A stretch of 64,000 bases of DNA, from positions 86,842-150,841 of the forward strand of contig NZ_BDAI01000012.1 of assembly GCF_002091755.1 (NCBI RefSeq). The letters run 5' to 3'. Below are positions 1 through 8,751 of the stretch, piece after piece (position 1 is the first letter of the stretch; every line of letters starts with the position of its first letter). Both the position numbers and the translations under genes were made by a program. The notes below the pieces were generated by a model. The model was not told the DNA's origin and did not search any database. It worked only from the letters and a program-made list of their open reading frames with translations. Origin of the DNA: Pseudomonas nitroreducens NBRC 12694 (GTDB taxonomy: Bacteria; Pseudomonadota; Gammaproteobacteria; Pseudomonadales; Pseudomonadaceae).

Positions 1-1540
1 TGATCAGGTCGAGCCGGGGGTAACCCTCCTCGCTGTCGCGTTCACCCTTTGGGGGCATGTGGAAGGTGTTGACGATGTTCTCGCCCTGCAGGGTTTCCAG
101 ATGGATATCGAAGCCCCAAAGGCGGTGCAGGTGCTTGAGCACGTCGTCGGTGGATTCGCCCAGCGGTTTGCGGTCGTGCTGCTGGTGGCGCAGGGTCAGC
201 GAGCGGTCACCGCGGCGGTCGACATCCCAGATCTGGATGTTCGGTTCACGATTGCCGAGGTTGTACTGCGCAGCCAGGGTTTCGCGGATCTTGCGATAGC
301 CGTCGTCGTCGTGGATGGCGTCGACCAGCATGTCGTCCTTCTGGTCGTCGTCGAGGATGCTGAACAGCTTGAACTCGCGGATGACCTTGGGTGAGAGGAA
401 CTGCAGGACGAAGCTCTCGTCCTTGAAGCTCTTCATGGCGAACTTGATGGTGGCCAGCCAGTCGCTGCCGGCGATGTCCGGGAACCAGCGCTTGTCTTCC
501 TCGGTGGGGTGTTCGCAGATGCGACGGATGTCGCGGTACATGGCGAAGCCCAGCGCGTAGGGGTTGATGCCGCTGTAGTAGGGGCTGTCGAAGCCCGGCT
601 GGTAGACCACGCTGGTGTGGTACTGGAGGAACTCCATCATGAAGCCGTCGCTGACCAGCCCTTCGTCGTAGAGGTCGTTGATCAGGGTGTAGTGCCAGAA
701 GGTCGCCCAGCCTTCGTTCATCACCTGGGTCTGGCGCTGCGGGTAGAAGTACTGCGCCACCTTGCGCACGATGCGCACGATTTCGCGCTGCCAGGGCTCC
801 AGCAGCGGGGCGTTCTTCTCGATGAAGTAGAGGATGTTTTCCTGCGGCTCGCTGGGGTAGCGGGCCAGCCCCTGTTCCTTGTCCTTGCCGGTGGCCTTGG
901 GGATGGTCCGCCAGAGGTCGTTGACCTGGCGCTGGATCTGCTCCTCGCGCTCCTTCTGGCGCTGCTTCTCTTCCTCGGCGGAGATCGGGTAGGGTCGCTT
1001 GTAGCGGTCTACGCCGTAGTTCATCAGGGCGTGGCAGGAGTCCAGCAGGTCTTCCACGGCGTCGATGCCGTAACGCTCCTCGCACTTGTTGATGTAGGAC
1101 TTGGCGAACACCAGGTAGTCGATGATCGAAGTGGCGTCGGTCCAGGTGCGGAACAGGTAGTTGCCCTTGAAGAAGCTGTTGTGCCCGTAGCAGGCGTGGG
1201 CGATCACCAGCGCCTGCATGCACTGGGTATTTTCCTCCATCAGGTAGGCGATGCACGGGTCGGAGTTGATCACGATCTCGTAGGCCAGGCCCATCTGACC
1301 GCGCTTGTAGTTCTTTTCCGTGCTGAGGAAGTGCTTGCCGTAGGACCAATGGTTGTAACCGATGGGCATGCCGACGGAGGCGTAGGCATCCATCATCTGC
1401 TCGGCGGTGATGACCTCGATCTGGTTGGGGTAGGTGTCCAGCGCATAACGCTCGGCGAGACGACTGATCTCGCGGTCGTACTGCTGGATCAGCTCGAAGG
1501 TCCACTCCGAGCCGGTGGCGATCGGCTGGCGCTTGCTCAT
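1..1540 (-). CDS. ycgB: SpoVR/YcgB family protein, partial (3' end beyond window)
   Basis: The minus-strand frame starts MSKRQPIATGSEW at 1540 and stays open to base 1, giving about 513 residues. That is close to full family length, so only the last few codons are missing. SpoVR-family proteins are soluble, of poorly defined function, and in proteobacteria they travel with yeaG (prkA) and yeaH. Here the start overlaps the yeaH stop by 4 bases (ATGA), so the two are probably translationally coupled in one stress operon. Family assignment rests on the sequence start and on the gene trio. A long open frame in another register of this strand is a GC-bias shadow. Confidence 0.9.
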   Translation of the reverse strand, partial: MSKRQPIATGSEWTFELIQQYDREISRLAERYALDTYPNQIEVITAEQMMDAYASVGMPIGYNHWSYGKHFLSTEKNYKRGQMGLAYEIVINSDPCIAYLMEENTQCMQALVIAHACYGHNSFFKGNYLFRTWTDATSIIDYLVFAKSYINKCEERYGIDAVEDLLDSCHALMNYGVDRYKRPYPISAEEEKQRQKEREEQIQRQVNDLWRTIPKATGKDKEQGLARYPSEPQENILYFIEKNAPLLEPWQREIVRIVRKVAQYFYPQRQTQVMNEGWATFWHYTLINDLYDEGLVSDGFMMEFLQYHTSVVYQPGFDSPYYSGINPYALGFAMYRDIRRICEHPTEEDKRWFPDIAGSDWLATIKFAMKSFKDESFVLQFLSPKVIREFKLFSILDDDQKDDMLVDAIHDDDGYRKIRETLAAQYNLGNREPNIQIWDVDRRGDRSLTLRHQQHDRKPLGESTDDVLKHLHRLWGFDIHLETLQGENIVNTFHMPPKGERDSEEGYPRLDLI

Positions 1541-2808
1541 GCGACGAGCCTCCTCTGGAACAACTCGCGGAACACCGGGTAGATGTCCGAGGCGGAGACG
1601 ATCTGCTGCTGGGCGAAGCTGTCTTCGAAGGTGTCGCGGATCTTCTCGTACTCGAACCACAGCGCCTGGTGCTCGCGCGGGGTGATCTCGACGTAGGTGT
1701 AGTACTGGACGAACGGCATGATCTGCTTCATCAGAATGTCGCGGCAGACCGGCGAGTCGTCGTTCCAGTTATCGCCGTCCGAGGCCTGGGCGGCGTAGAT
1801 GTTCCATTCGTTGGTGGGATAGCGCTCAGCCATCACTTCCTGCATCAGCTTGAGCGCGCTGGAAACGATGGTGCCGCCAGTCTCGCGGGAATAGAAGAAC
1901 TCTTCCTCGTCTACTTCGCGGGCGCTGGTGTGGTGGCGGATGAACACCACTTCGATCTTCTCGTAGTTCCGCTTGAGGAACAGGTAGAGAAGGATAAAGA
2001 AACGCTTGGCAATGTCCTTGGTGGCCTGGGTCATGGAGCCCGAGACGTCCATCAGACAGAACATCACGGCCTTGGAGGTCGGGTTGGGCTGCTTCACCAG
2101 CAGGTTGTACTTGAGGTCGAAGGTATCCAGGAACGGCACCTTGTCGATGCGTGCGCGCATGCCGGCGATCTTCTGCTCCAGTTCCTGGATGTCGCCGAGG
2201 TTGTCCGGTTCCTCGCGCTTGAGCCGGTCCAGTTCGGCCAGCGCCGCGCGGAGCTTGCCGCGGGTGGAGCCGGAGAGGGCGATACGCCGGGCGTGCGCCG
2301 AGCGCAGGGTACGCACGATGTTGATCCGCGAGGGATTGCCCTCGTTGCTGATGCCGGCGCGCACGGTCTTGAAGGTGTCGCTGCCAGTGAGGTGGCGCTT
2401 GACCAGGTTGGGCAGCTCCAGGTCCTCGAACATGAAGTCGAGAAATTCCTCCTGGGTGATCTGGAAGACGAAGTCGTCCATCCCATCGCCCTGGTTGCTT
2501 GCCTTGCCGGCACCACGGCCACCGCCGCCCCCCTGGGGACGCGGGATGTGCTCACCGGTGGTGAATTCCTTGTTGCCGGGATGGACGACGGTCTGCTTGC
2601 CGCCGCGCCCGTGGTGCAGGACAGGTTCGTCGATATCGCGGCCGGGAATACTGATCTGCTCGCCATGTTCCATATCGGTGATGGAGCGGCGGCTGACGGC
2701 TTCTTCTACCGCCTTCTTGATGTGCTCACGGTAACGCCGCAAAAAGCGCTGGCGGTTCACCGTGCTCTTGTTCTTGCCGTTCAGACGCCGGTCGATGACG
2801 TAGCTCAT
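1537..2808 (-). CDS. yeaH: YeaH, DUF444 / VWA-like protein
   Basis: 423 residues starting MSYVIDRRLNGKNKS, the usual YeaH start. A glycine-rich basic stretch around residues 85-105 is followed by a VWA-type metal-ion site, DVSGSMTQ (DxSxS), near residue 250. It is the second gene of the conserved prkA-yeaH-ycgB cluster, induced in stationary phase or by nitrogen and nutrient stress in enterobacteria. The biochemical role is unknown; a scaffold or partner role for the PrkA kinase is an inference from linkage. It overlaps ycgB by 4 bases and lies 102 bases after prkA, with a strong hairpin in the gap. Confidence 0.93.
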   Translation of the reverse strand: MSYVIDRRLNGKNKSTVNRQRFLRRYREHIKKAVEEAVSRRSITDMEHGEQISIPGRDIDEPVLHHGRGGKQTVVHPGNKEFTTGEHIPRPQGGGGGRGAGKASNQGDGMDDFVFQITQEEFLDFMFEDLELPNLVKRHLTGSDTFKTVRAGISNEGNPSRINIVRTLRSAHARRIALSGSTRGKLRAALAELDRLKREEPDNLGDIQELEQKIAGMRARIDKVPFLDTFDLKYNLLVKQPNPTSKAVMFCLMDVSGSMTQATKDIAKRFFILLYLFLKRNYEKIEVVFIRHHTSAREVDEEEFFYSRETGGTIVSSALKLMQEVMAERYPTNEWNIYAAQASDGDNWNDDSPVCRDILMKQIMPFVQYYTYVEITPREHQALWFEYEKIRDTFEDSFAQQQIVSASDIYPVFRELFQRRLVA

Positions 2809-2877
2809 GAATGCTCCTCAGGGCCTGCTGCGAGGCGGCGTAGAGCCGCTCCGGACAGGTCCGAATGCGACGGCGAC

Positions 2878-2902
2878 CGGCGCGGCGGAAACCGCCGCGC
2901 CG
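2878..2902 (-). promoter_or_regulatory. Strong hairpin between prkA and yeaH
   Basis: An 11-bp perfect GC stem (CGGCGCGGCGG with its complement) and an AAA loop. No T tract follows on the minus strand, so it looks more like an mRNA-stabilising or processing element behind prkA than a full terminator. Confidence 0.5.
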
Positions 2903-2910
2903 ATGGCAGA

Positions 2911-4833
2911 CTACTGCGACTTGCGAACCCGCAGATACCATTCCGACAGCAGGCGCACCTGCTTCTCGGTGTAGCCGCGCTCGACCATGCGTTTGACGAA
3001 GTCGTTGTGCTTCTGCTGATCCTCCTTGCTCGCCTTGGCGTTGAAGCTGATGACCGGCAGCAGGTCCTCGGTGTTGGAGAACATTTTCTTCTCGATCACC
3101 ACGCGCAGCTTCTCGTACGACAGCCAGCTGGGGTTCTTGCCGTTGTTGCCGGCGCGGGCGCGCAGGACGAAGTTGACGATCTCGTTGCGGAAGTCCTTCG
3201 GATTGCTGATGCCGGCCGGCTTCTCGATCTTCTCCAGTTCCTCGTTGAGGGCGGCGCGGTTGAGGATCTCGCCGGTTTCCGGGTCGCGGTATTCCTGGTC
3301 CTGGATCCAGAAGTCGGCGTACAGCACGTAGCGGTCGAAGATGTTCTGACCATACTCGCTGTAGGACTCCAGGTACGCGGTCTGGATTTCCTTGCCGATG
3401 AACTCGACGTAGCGCGGCGCCAGGTATTCCTTGAGGAAGCGCAGGTAGCGTTCGCGGGTTTCCGGCGGGAACTGCTCCTGCTCGATCTGCTGTTCCAGCA
3501 CGTAGAGCAGGTGCACCGGGTTGGCGGCCACTTCATGCGGGTCGAAGTTGAACACCTTGGACAGGATCTTGAAGGCGAAACGGGTCGAAAGCCCGGCCAT
3601 GCCTTCGTCGACGCCCGCCGTGTCGCGGTATTCCTGGATGGACTTGGCCTTGGGGTCGGTGTCCTTGAGGTTCTCGCCGTCGTAGACGCGCATCTTCGAG
3701 TAGATGTTGGAGTTTTCCGGCTCCTTCAGGCGCGACAGCACGGAGAACTGCGAAAGCATCTTCAGGGTGTCCGGCGCGCAGTGGGCGTGCGCCAGGGAGC
3801 TGTTGATCAGCAGCTTGTCGTAGATCTTGATCTCGTCGGAGACGCGCAGGCAGTACGGCACCTTGACGATGTAGATGCGGTCGATGAAGGCTTCGTTGTT
3901 CTTGTTGTTGCGGAAGCTGTGCCACTCCGATTCGTTGGAGTGGGCGAGGATGATGCCGCTGTAGGGCAGGGAACCGAGGCCTTCGGTGCTGTTGTAGTTG
4001 CCTTCCTGGGTCGCAGTGAGCAAGGGGTGCAGGACCTTGATCGGCGCCTTGAACATCTCGACGAATTCCATCAGGCCCTGGTTGGCCCGGCACAGCGCGC
4101 CCGAGTAGCTGTAGGCGTCGGCGTCGTTCTGCGGGAATTCTTCCAGCTTGCGGATATCCACCTTGCCGACCAGCGCGGAGATGTCCTGGTTGTTCTCATC
4201 CCCAGGTTCGGTCTTGGCGATGGCGATCTGGTTGAGGATCGAAGGGTGCAGCTTGACCACGCGGAACTGGCTGATGTCGCCGCCGAATTCGTTGAGGCGC
4301 TTGGTCGCCCACGGCGACATCACCGAGCGCAGGTAGCGACGCGGGATGCCGTAGTCTTCCTCGAGGATGGCGCCATCTTCGTCGGGATTGAACAGCCCCA
4401 GGGGCGACTCGAACACCGGCGAGCCCTTGATCGCATAGAAGGGCACGTGCTCCATCAGTTGCTTGAGCTTTTCGGCGAGGGAGGATTTGCCGCCGCCGAC
4501 CGGGCCCAGGAGATAGAGGATCTGTTTCTTCTCTTCCAGGCCTTGGGCGGCGTGGCGGAAGAAGGAGACGATCTGGTCGATGCACTCTTCCATGCCATGG
4601 AAGTCGGCAAAGGCCGGATAACGGCGGATCACCTTGTTGGAGAAGATTCGCGACAGGCGGGAATCGACGGATGTGTCGAGTAGTTCAGGCTCGCCGATGG
4701 CCATCAGCATCCGCTCGGCGGCGGTGGCATAGGCGATCTTGTCCTGCTTGCAGATGTCCAGGTACTCCTGGAGGGAGTACTCCTCTTGACGGGTCGCTTC
4801 GAAGCGTTCCTGGAAGTGACTGAAAATGCTCAT
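2911..4833 (-). CDS. prkA: PrkA family serine protein kinase (YeaG)
   Basis: 640 residues from MSIFSHFQERFEATRQEE. The frame extends further upstream, but this ATG gives the conserved N-terminus and the family length. The N-terminal half is a AAA+ domain with Walker A GPVGGGKSSLAEKL near residue 109; the C-terminal part is the PrkA kinase-like domain. The E. coli homologue YeaG autophosphorylates and acts in nutrient-stress adaptation, partly through RpoS. It is first in the operon with yeaH and ycgB. I saw no convincing sigma-54 or sigma-S promoter in the 287-base gap upstream. Confidence 0.95.
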   Translation of the reverse strand: MSIFSHFQERFEATRQEEYSLQEYLDICKQDKIAYATAAERMLMAIGEPELLDTSVDSRLSRIFSNKVIRRYPAFADFHGMEECIDQIVSFFRHAAQGLEEKKQILYLLGPVGGGKSSLAEKLKQLMEHVPFYAIKGSPVFESPLGLFNPDEDGAILEEDYGIPRRYLRSVMSPWATKRLNEFGGDISQFRVVKLHPSILNQIAIAKTEPGDENNQDISALVGKVDIRKLEEFPQNDADAYSYSGALCRANQGLMEFVEMFKAPIKVLHPLLTATQEGNYNSTEGLGSLPYSGIILAHSNESEWHSFRNNKNNEAFIDRIYIVKVPYCLRVSDEIKIYDKLLINSSLAHAHCAPDTLKMLSQFSVLSRLKEPENSNIYSKMRVYDGENLKDTDPKAKSIQEYRDTAGVDEGMAGLSTRFAFKILSKVFNFDPHEVAANPVHLLYVLEQQIEQEQFPPETRERYLRFLKEYLAPRYVEFIGKEIQTAYLESYSEYGQNIFDRYVLYADFWIQDQEYRDPETGEILNRAALNEELEKIEKPAGISNPKDFRNEIVNFVLRARAGNNGKNPSWLSYEKLRVVIEKKMFSNTEDLLPVISFNAKASKEDQQKHNDFVKRMVERGYTEKQVRLLSEWYLRVRKSQ

Positions 4834-4986
4834 GACGTCTCCTCGCTCGATGCATGGAGCCGGCGCCGGATCGGTCTGTGCGGGTGCGGTCGGGCTGCCA
4901 GTGGTACCGGCGAGAATCCCCCAGAACTCCAACGGAACCTGGCGACTGCCCTGATCCGCCCCAATGGTCACTGCCGATTAACCGGA

Positions 4987-5013
4987 AGCCGGTGTGCCGG
5001 CTCTCCCTTTTTT
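4987..5013 (+). terminator. Terminator-like hairpin on the plus strand between prkA and glpE
   Basis: AGCCGG-TGTG-CCGGCT, then five bases, then six T. It reads as a terminator only on the plus strand, although both flanking genes are on the minus strand. It may end an antisense transcript or be chance. Confidence 0.3.
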
Positions 5014-5120
5014 GGATGGCCTGAGGGAAAGGATAGTTCGTTCTTAGATGTGTAAAGGACGAAAGCGCGAGAAGTTACAGATTTTTTGAAGGGGCTAATC
5101 CGCCTCTTTCGTAGGGGCTT

Positions 5121-5450
5121 TCAGTCGGAGCCGCCTGCGCTGGTATCCGCGGGATAGACGCTGCGCCACAGCTCGAAGCCACCGTCGAGGCTGTAGACCT
5201 CGGAGAAGCCCTGCTGGACGAAATAGGCCGCCGCGCTCTGGCTGGAATTGCCGTGATAGCAGACCACGACCAGCGGTGCGTCCATGTCGGCCTCGCGGAT
5301 GAAGTCGGCTACCGAGTAGTTGTCGATGTGCCGCGAACCGCTGATATGGCCCATCGCATAGCTCTGCGGGTCGCGAATGTCGACGACCTGGGCGCCGTTT
5401 TCGCGCAGCTGCTGGGCCAGGTCGGGGGCGATGCGCTTGAAGTCGCTCAT
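5121..5450 (-). CDS. glpE: Thiosulfate sulfurtransferase GlpE (rhodanese)
   Basis: A 109-residue single-domain rhodanese. The active-site loop CYHGNSS sits near residue 65, with the catalytic cysteine that takes up sulfane sulfur from thiosulfate and passes it to cyanide or a thiol. Cytoplasmic, with no signal peptide. A GCGAGG ribosome site precedes the ATG. It is last in the pdxA-rsmA-apaG-apaH-glpE run, 43 bases after apaH, the same order as in PAO1. The physiological acceptor cannot be read from sequence. Confidence 0.93.
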   Translation of the reverse strand: MSDFKRIAPDLAQQLRENGAQVVDIRDPQSYAMGHISGSRHIDNYSVADFIREADMDAPLVVVCYHGNSSQSAAAYFVQQGFSEVYSLDGGFELWRSVYPADTSAGGSD

Positions 5451-5493
5451 GGGTAGTACCTCGCAAGGCGCGGAGCCTGTGGCCCCGCTGCAA

Positions 5494-6318
5494 TCATTCT
5501 GGTTTATCGGCGCAGCTGCACTGGATGCGCTCGAAGGTATCGACGTTCATCAGCGTCATGCTGCCGCCCCACACACAGCCGGTGTCCAGGGCAAACAGGC
5601 CGGGGACGTCGCACTGGCCTTCCAGCGCGGCCCAGTGGCCGAAGATGATCTTGCGCCCGGCGGCCTTGCGCTCGGCATAGCTGAACCAGGGCGCGTAGCC
5701 GGGCGGCGCGGTGTCCAGGCCTTCCTTGGACTTCAGGTCGAGCTTGCCGTCCGGGGTGCAGAAGCGCATGCGCGTGAAATAGTTGGTGATCACCCGCAGT
5801 CGCGCTATGCCGTTGAGCTTCTTGTCCCACTTGGCCGGCTCGTTGCCGTACATGCCATCGAGGAACATCGGCAACTGAGTGTCGTCGCGCAGAGCGGCTT
5901 CGACTTCGGCGGCGCGCTGCAGGGCCTTGTCGATGTCCCACTGCGGCGGGATGCCGGCGTGTACGAGGGTGATGTCGCGAACGGCGTCGTGATGGACCAA
6001 CGGCATCTGCCGCAGCCATTCGATCAGTTGTGCGCAATCCGGCGCCTCGACGATCTCGCGCAGGGTGTCGTTCTTCTTCAGGCGCTCGGCGTTGTAGGCC
6101 ACGGCGATCAGGTGCAGGTCATGGTTGCCCAGCACGCAGACCAGCGATTCGCGCATGCCATGGAGGAAGCGCAGGGTTTCCAGCGACGCCGGACCGCGGT
6201 TGACCAGGTCGCCCACCAGCCAGAGCTTGTCCTGGGCCGGGTCGAACCTCACCTGCTCCAGCAGGCACTTGAGCGGCTCCAGGCAGCCTTGCAGGTCGCC
6301 TACGGCGTAGGTGGCCAT
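5494..6318 (-). CDS. apaH: Bis(5'-nucleosyl)-tetraphosphatase, symmetrical (ApaH)
   Basis: 274 residues of the metallophosphatase family. The metal-binding motifs are visible: AVGDLQGC at the N-terminus, GDLVNRGP, GNHDLHL and, later, HAGIPP. It hydrolyses Ap4A to two ADP and removes Np4A caps from RNA in enterobacteria. The start overlaps the apaG stop by one base (ATGA), which indicates coupling. The order rsmA-apaG-apaH is highly conserved in gammaproteobacteria. Confidence 0.96.
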   Translation of the reverse strand: MATYAVGDLQGCLEPLKCLLEQVRFDPAQDKLWLVGDLVNRGPASLETLRFLHGMRESLVCVLGNHDLHLIAVAYNAERLKKNDTLREIVEAPDCAQLIEWLRQMPLVHHDAVRDITLVHAGIPPQWDIDKALQRAAEVEAALRDDTQLPMFLDGMYGNEPAKWDKKLNGIARLRVITNYFTRMRFCTPDGKLDLKSKEGLDTAPPGYAPWFSYAERKAAGRKIIFGHWAALEGQCDVPGLFALDTGCVWGGSMTLMNVDTFERIQCSCADKPE

Positions 6319-6698
6319 CAGTGCAGCGCCCCGGGGACGGCGAGGCGGAACGCCGGGATCTCGGCATCGAAGTGGTGGCCGTCGGTGGCGACCATCTGGT
6401 AGCTGCCGTGCATGCTGCCGACCTTGGTCGCCATCACGGTGCCGCTGGTGTAGGTGTGGCTGGCCCCCGGGTCGATCAGCGGCTTTTCGCCAACGACGCC
6501 GGCGCCGCGGACTTCCTGCACGTGGCCATCGCCGTCGGTGATGATCCAGTGGCGGGTCAGCAGCTTGGCGGCCAACTCGCCGTGGTTGTGGATGGTCACG
6601 GTATAGGCGAACACGTAGCGCTGCTGCTCCGGCTGCGATTGCTCGGGCAGGTGGCGGGTGGTGACGCTGACGCTGACCTGGTAGCGGGGATCGCTCAT
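6318..6698 (-). CDS. apaG: ApaG/CorD protein
   Basis: 126 residues, the normal length of this single FnIII-like domain protein, with the conserved core (YTVTIHNHGE, RHWIITDGDG, VVGEKPLIDPGASHTYTSG). The family is linked to divalent-cation efflux phenotypes in Salmonella and to binding of nucleotides or pyrophosphate in Xanthomonas; its exact role is unsettled. It overlaps rsmA by 4 bases and apaH by 1 base, so the three are probably translated as a coupled unit. Confidence 0.95.
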   Translation of the reverse strand: MSDPRYQVSVSVTTRHLPEQSQPEQQRYVFAYTVTIHNHGELAAKLLTRHWIITDGDGHVQEVRGAGVVGEKPLIDPGASHTYTSGTVMATKVGSMHGSYQMVATDGHHFDAEIPAFRLAVPGALH

Positions 6699-7522
6699 GC
6701 GCTCGGTCCTTGCTCGGCTTCCGGGTTGGTTTCGCTGTAACGGTTAGCCAGGCTGACGAAGTCGGCGACGCTCAGTTGCTCCGGACGCAGGGTCGGGTCG
6801 ACGCCGGCGGCTTCGATGTCCTCGACGCTCATGAGCGTACGCAGGGTGTTGCGCAGGGTCTTGCGGCGCTGGTTGAAGGCTTCGCGGACGATGCGTTCCA
6901 GCACGCGGTGATCCTTGGCCGGATGGGGCGGTTCAGCGTAGGGCACCAGCCGGACGATGGCCGACTCGACCTTGGGCGGCGGGTTGAACGCGCCGGGGCC
7001 GACGGTGAACAGGTAATCCACCCGGCAGAAGTACTGCACCATGATCGACAGGCGGCCCCAGTCGCCGTTGCCCGGCTCGGCGGCCAGGCGCTCCACCACT
7101 TCCTTCTGCAGCATGAAGTGCATGTCCTGGATCAGCGAGGCATGGTCCAGGAGATGGAAGATCAATGGGGTGGAGATGTTGTAGGGCAGGTTGCCGACCA
7201 CGCGCAACTTGTCCTCGGGGGAGGCGATCAGGCTGGAGAAGTCGAACTTCATCGCATCGCCCTGGTGCAGGCTGAAGTTGGGCTTCAGACCGAAGCGCCA
7301 TTTCAGGTGCGGGATCAGGTCCAGGTCCAGCTCGATCACATCGAGCTTCGCGCCGCTGTCCACCAGGCCTTCGGTCAGGGCGCCCTGGCCTGGGCCGATT
7401 TCCAGCAGGTGCTGGCCTTCCTTGGCGGCGATGGCGCGGAGGATCTTGTGGATCACCCCGGCGTCGTGCAGGAAGTTCTGCCCAAAGCGTTTACGGGCGC
7501 GGTGCTGGAAGAGTTCGGACAT
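6695..7522 (-). CDS. rsmA: 16S rRNA (adenine1518/1519-N6)-dimethyltransferase
   Basis: 275 residues, slightly longer than E. coli KsgA. It starts near the family signature KRFGQNFLHD, carries the SAM motif LEIGPGQGALT, and has the catalytic NLPYNIS motif. It dimethylates two adjacent adenines in helix 45 of 16S rRNA during late small-subunit assembly; loss gives kasugamycin resistance. It is also known as ksgA. It lies 116 bases after pdxA and overlaps apaG by 4 bases. Confidence 0.97.
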   Translation of the reverse strand: MSELFQHRARKRFGQNFLHDAGVIHKILRAIAAKEGQHLLEIGPGQGALTEGLVDSGAKLDVIELDLDLIPHLKWRFGLKPNFSLHQGDAMKFDFSSLIASPEDKLRVVGNLPYNISTPLIFHLLDHASLIQDMHFMLQKEVVERLAAEPGNGDWGRLSIMVQYFCRVDYLFTVGPGAFNPPPKVESAIVRLVPYAEPPHPAKDHRVLERIVREAFNQRRKTLRNTLRTLMSVEDIEAAGVDPTLRPEQLSVADFVSLANRYSETNPEAEQGPSA

Positions 7523-7638
7523 CGAAGGCTCCGGAGAGCAGCCGGACGCCTGAGGCGGCCAGCTGGAGGCGGAAAAACCATCAGTTTACCAGTCCGCGAC
7601 GGCCAGCACGAAACGCTGGCCGAACGGAATGCTGGTGA

Positions 7639-8640
7639 TCAGCCTTTCGCGGCGCCGGCTTCGGCCATCTGGTAGGCGGTTTCCAGGGCAACCTGCAGGC
7701 TGCCGCTGTCGATCCGACCGGTGCCGGCAAGGTCCAGCGCGGTGCCGTGGTCCACTGAGGTGCGGATGATGGGCAGGCCCAGCGTGACGTTCACTGCCGC
7801 GCCGAACCCCTTGTACTTGAGCACCGGCAGGCCCTGGTCGTGGTACATCGCCAGCACGGCGTCGCAGTGCTCGAGGTGCTTGGGGGTGAACAGGGTGTCG
7901 GCCGGCAGCGGGCCGATCAGCTGCATGCCCTCGGTGCGCAGGCGCTCCAGCGTTGGCTCGATTACGTCGATCTCTTCGCAGCCGAGGTGGCCGCCTTCGC
8001 CTGCGTGGGGGTTCAGGCCGCAGACCAGGATGCGCGGGTTGGCCAGGCCGAACTTGTCGCGCAGGTCGGCGTACAGGATGCGGGTGACGCGCTCCAGGCG
8101 ATCCGGGGTGATGGCATCGGCGATCTGCCGCAGCGGCAGGTGGGTGGTCACCAGGGCAACGCGCAGGCCGCGGGTGGCGAGCATCATCACTACCTGGGCG
8201 GTGTGGGTGAGATCGGCGAGGAACTCGGTATGGCCGGAGAAGGCGATGCCGGCTTCGTTGATGACGCCCTTGTGCACGGGGGCGGTGATCATCCCGGCGA
8301 AATGCCCGTCCAGGCAGCCCTGGCCGGCGCGGGTGAGGGTTTCCAGCACATAGGCGGCGTTGGCCTGGTTCAGCTTGCCCGGTTCGACCGGCGCTGCCAG
8401 CGGGGTGTCCCAGACATAAAGGCTGCCGGCCGGAGCAGCGACATCGGGCCAGTTGCCGGGGCCGACTTCCTGCAGGTCGATGTTCAGCCCCAGCAGCGCG
8501 GCACGCTCTGCCAGCAGTTCACGACTGGCGACGGCAACCAGCGGATGCGGTTGAGTTTCGCGGGCCAGCAGCAGGCAGAGGTCGGGACCGATGCCGGCGG
8601 GCTCGCCGGGAGTGAGGGCGAAAAGGTGGGAAGTGCTCAT
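7639..8640 (-). CDS. pdxA: 4-hydroxythreonine-4-phosphate dehydrogenase (PdxA)
   Basis: 333 residues, typical length. Conserved blocks TPGEPAGIGPDL, SGHTEFLADL, LNPHAGEGG and MYHDQGLPVLKYKG are present; the histidines in the last three bind the metal. It oxidises and decarboxylates 4-phosphohydroxythreonine in DXP-dependent pyridoxal 5'-phosphate synthesis. A terminator separates it from surA, so it probably has its own promoter in 8641-8707 and leads the rsmA-apaGH-glpE genes. Confidence 0.96.
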   Translation of the reverse strand: MSTSHLFALTPGEPAGIGPDLCLLLARETQPHPLVAVASRELLAERAALLGLNIDLQEVGPGNWPDVAAPAGSLYVWDTPLAAPVEPGKLNQANAAYVLETLTRAGQGCLDGHFAGMITAPVHKGVINEAGIAFSGHTEFLADLTHTAQVVMMLATRGLRVALVTTHLPLRQIADAITPDRLERVTRILYADLRDKFGLANPRILVCGLNPHAGEGGHLGCEEIDVIEPTLERLRTEGMQLIGPLPADTLFTPKHLEHCDAVLAMYHDQGLPVLKYKGFGAAVNVTLGLPIIRTSVDHGTALDLAGTGRIDSGSLQVALETAYQMAEAGAAKG

Positions 8641-8707
8641 GGATGACTCTCGAATCAGGATTTACCGCGGATGTTCCTACTCTACGACGAAGCTTCCTGC
8701 AGGCAAA

Positions 8708-8735
8708 AAGAAACCCGGCCATGGCCGGGTTTCTT
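8708..8735 (-). terminator. Intrinsic terminator after surA
   Basis: A near-perfect dyad: AAGAAACCCGGCC against GGCCGGGTTTCTT, continued on the minus strand by further T residues. It lies 16 bases past the surA stop and separates lptD-surA transcripts from pdxA. Confidence 0.8.
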
Positions 8736-8751
8736 CGTAGCGACGCGCTGC

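Noticed and set aside
246..1505. A 419-codon minus-strand open frame inside ycgB
   Set aside because: Arg/Pro/His-rich shadow frame; the true SpoVR frame starts at 1540 and has the conserved N-terminus.
1669..4683. A 1004-codon open frame on the plus strand opposite yeaH and prkA
   Set aside because: It mirrors the GC-rich codon pattern of the real minus-strand genes, has low-complexity Val/Leu/Asp/Gln composition and no recognisable domain.
4834..5120. Sigma-54 promoter for the prkA operon, as known for E. coli yeaGH
   Set aside because: No GG-N10-GC element with the proper spacing was found on the minus strand.
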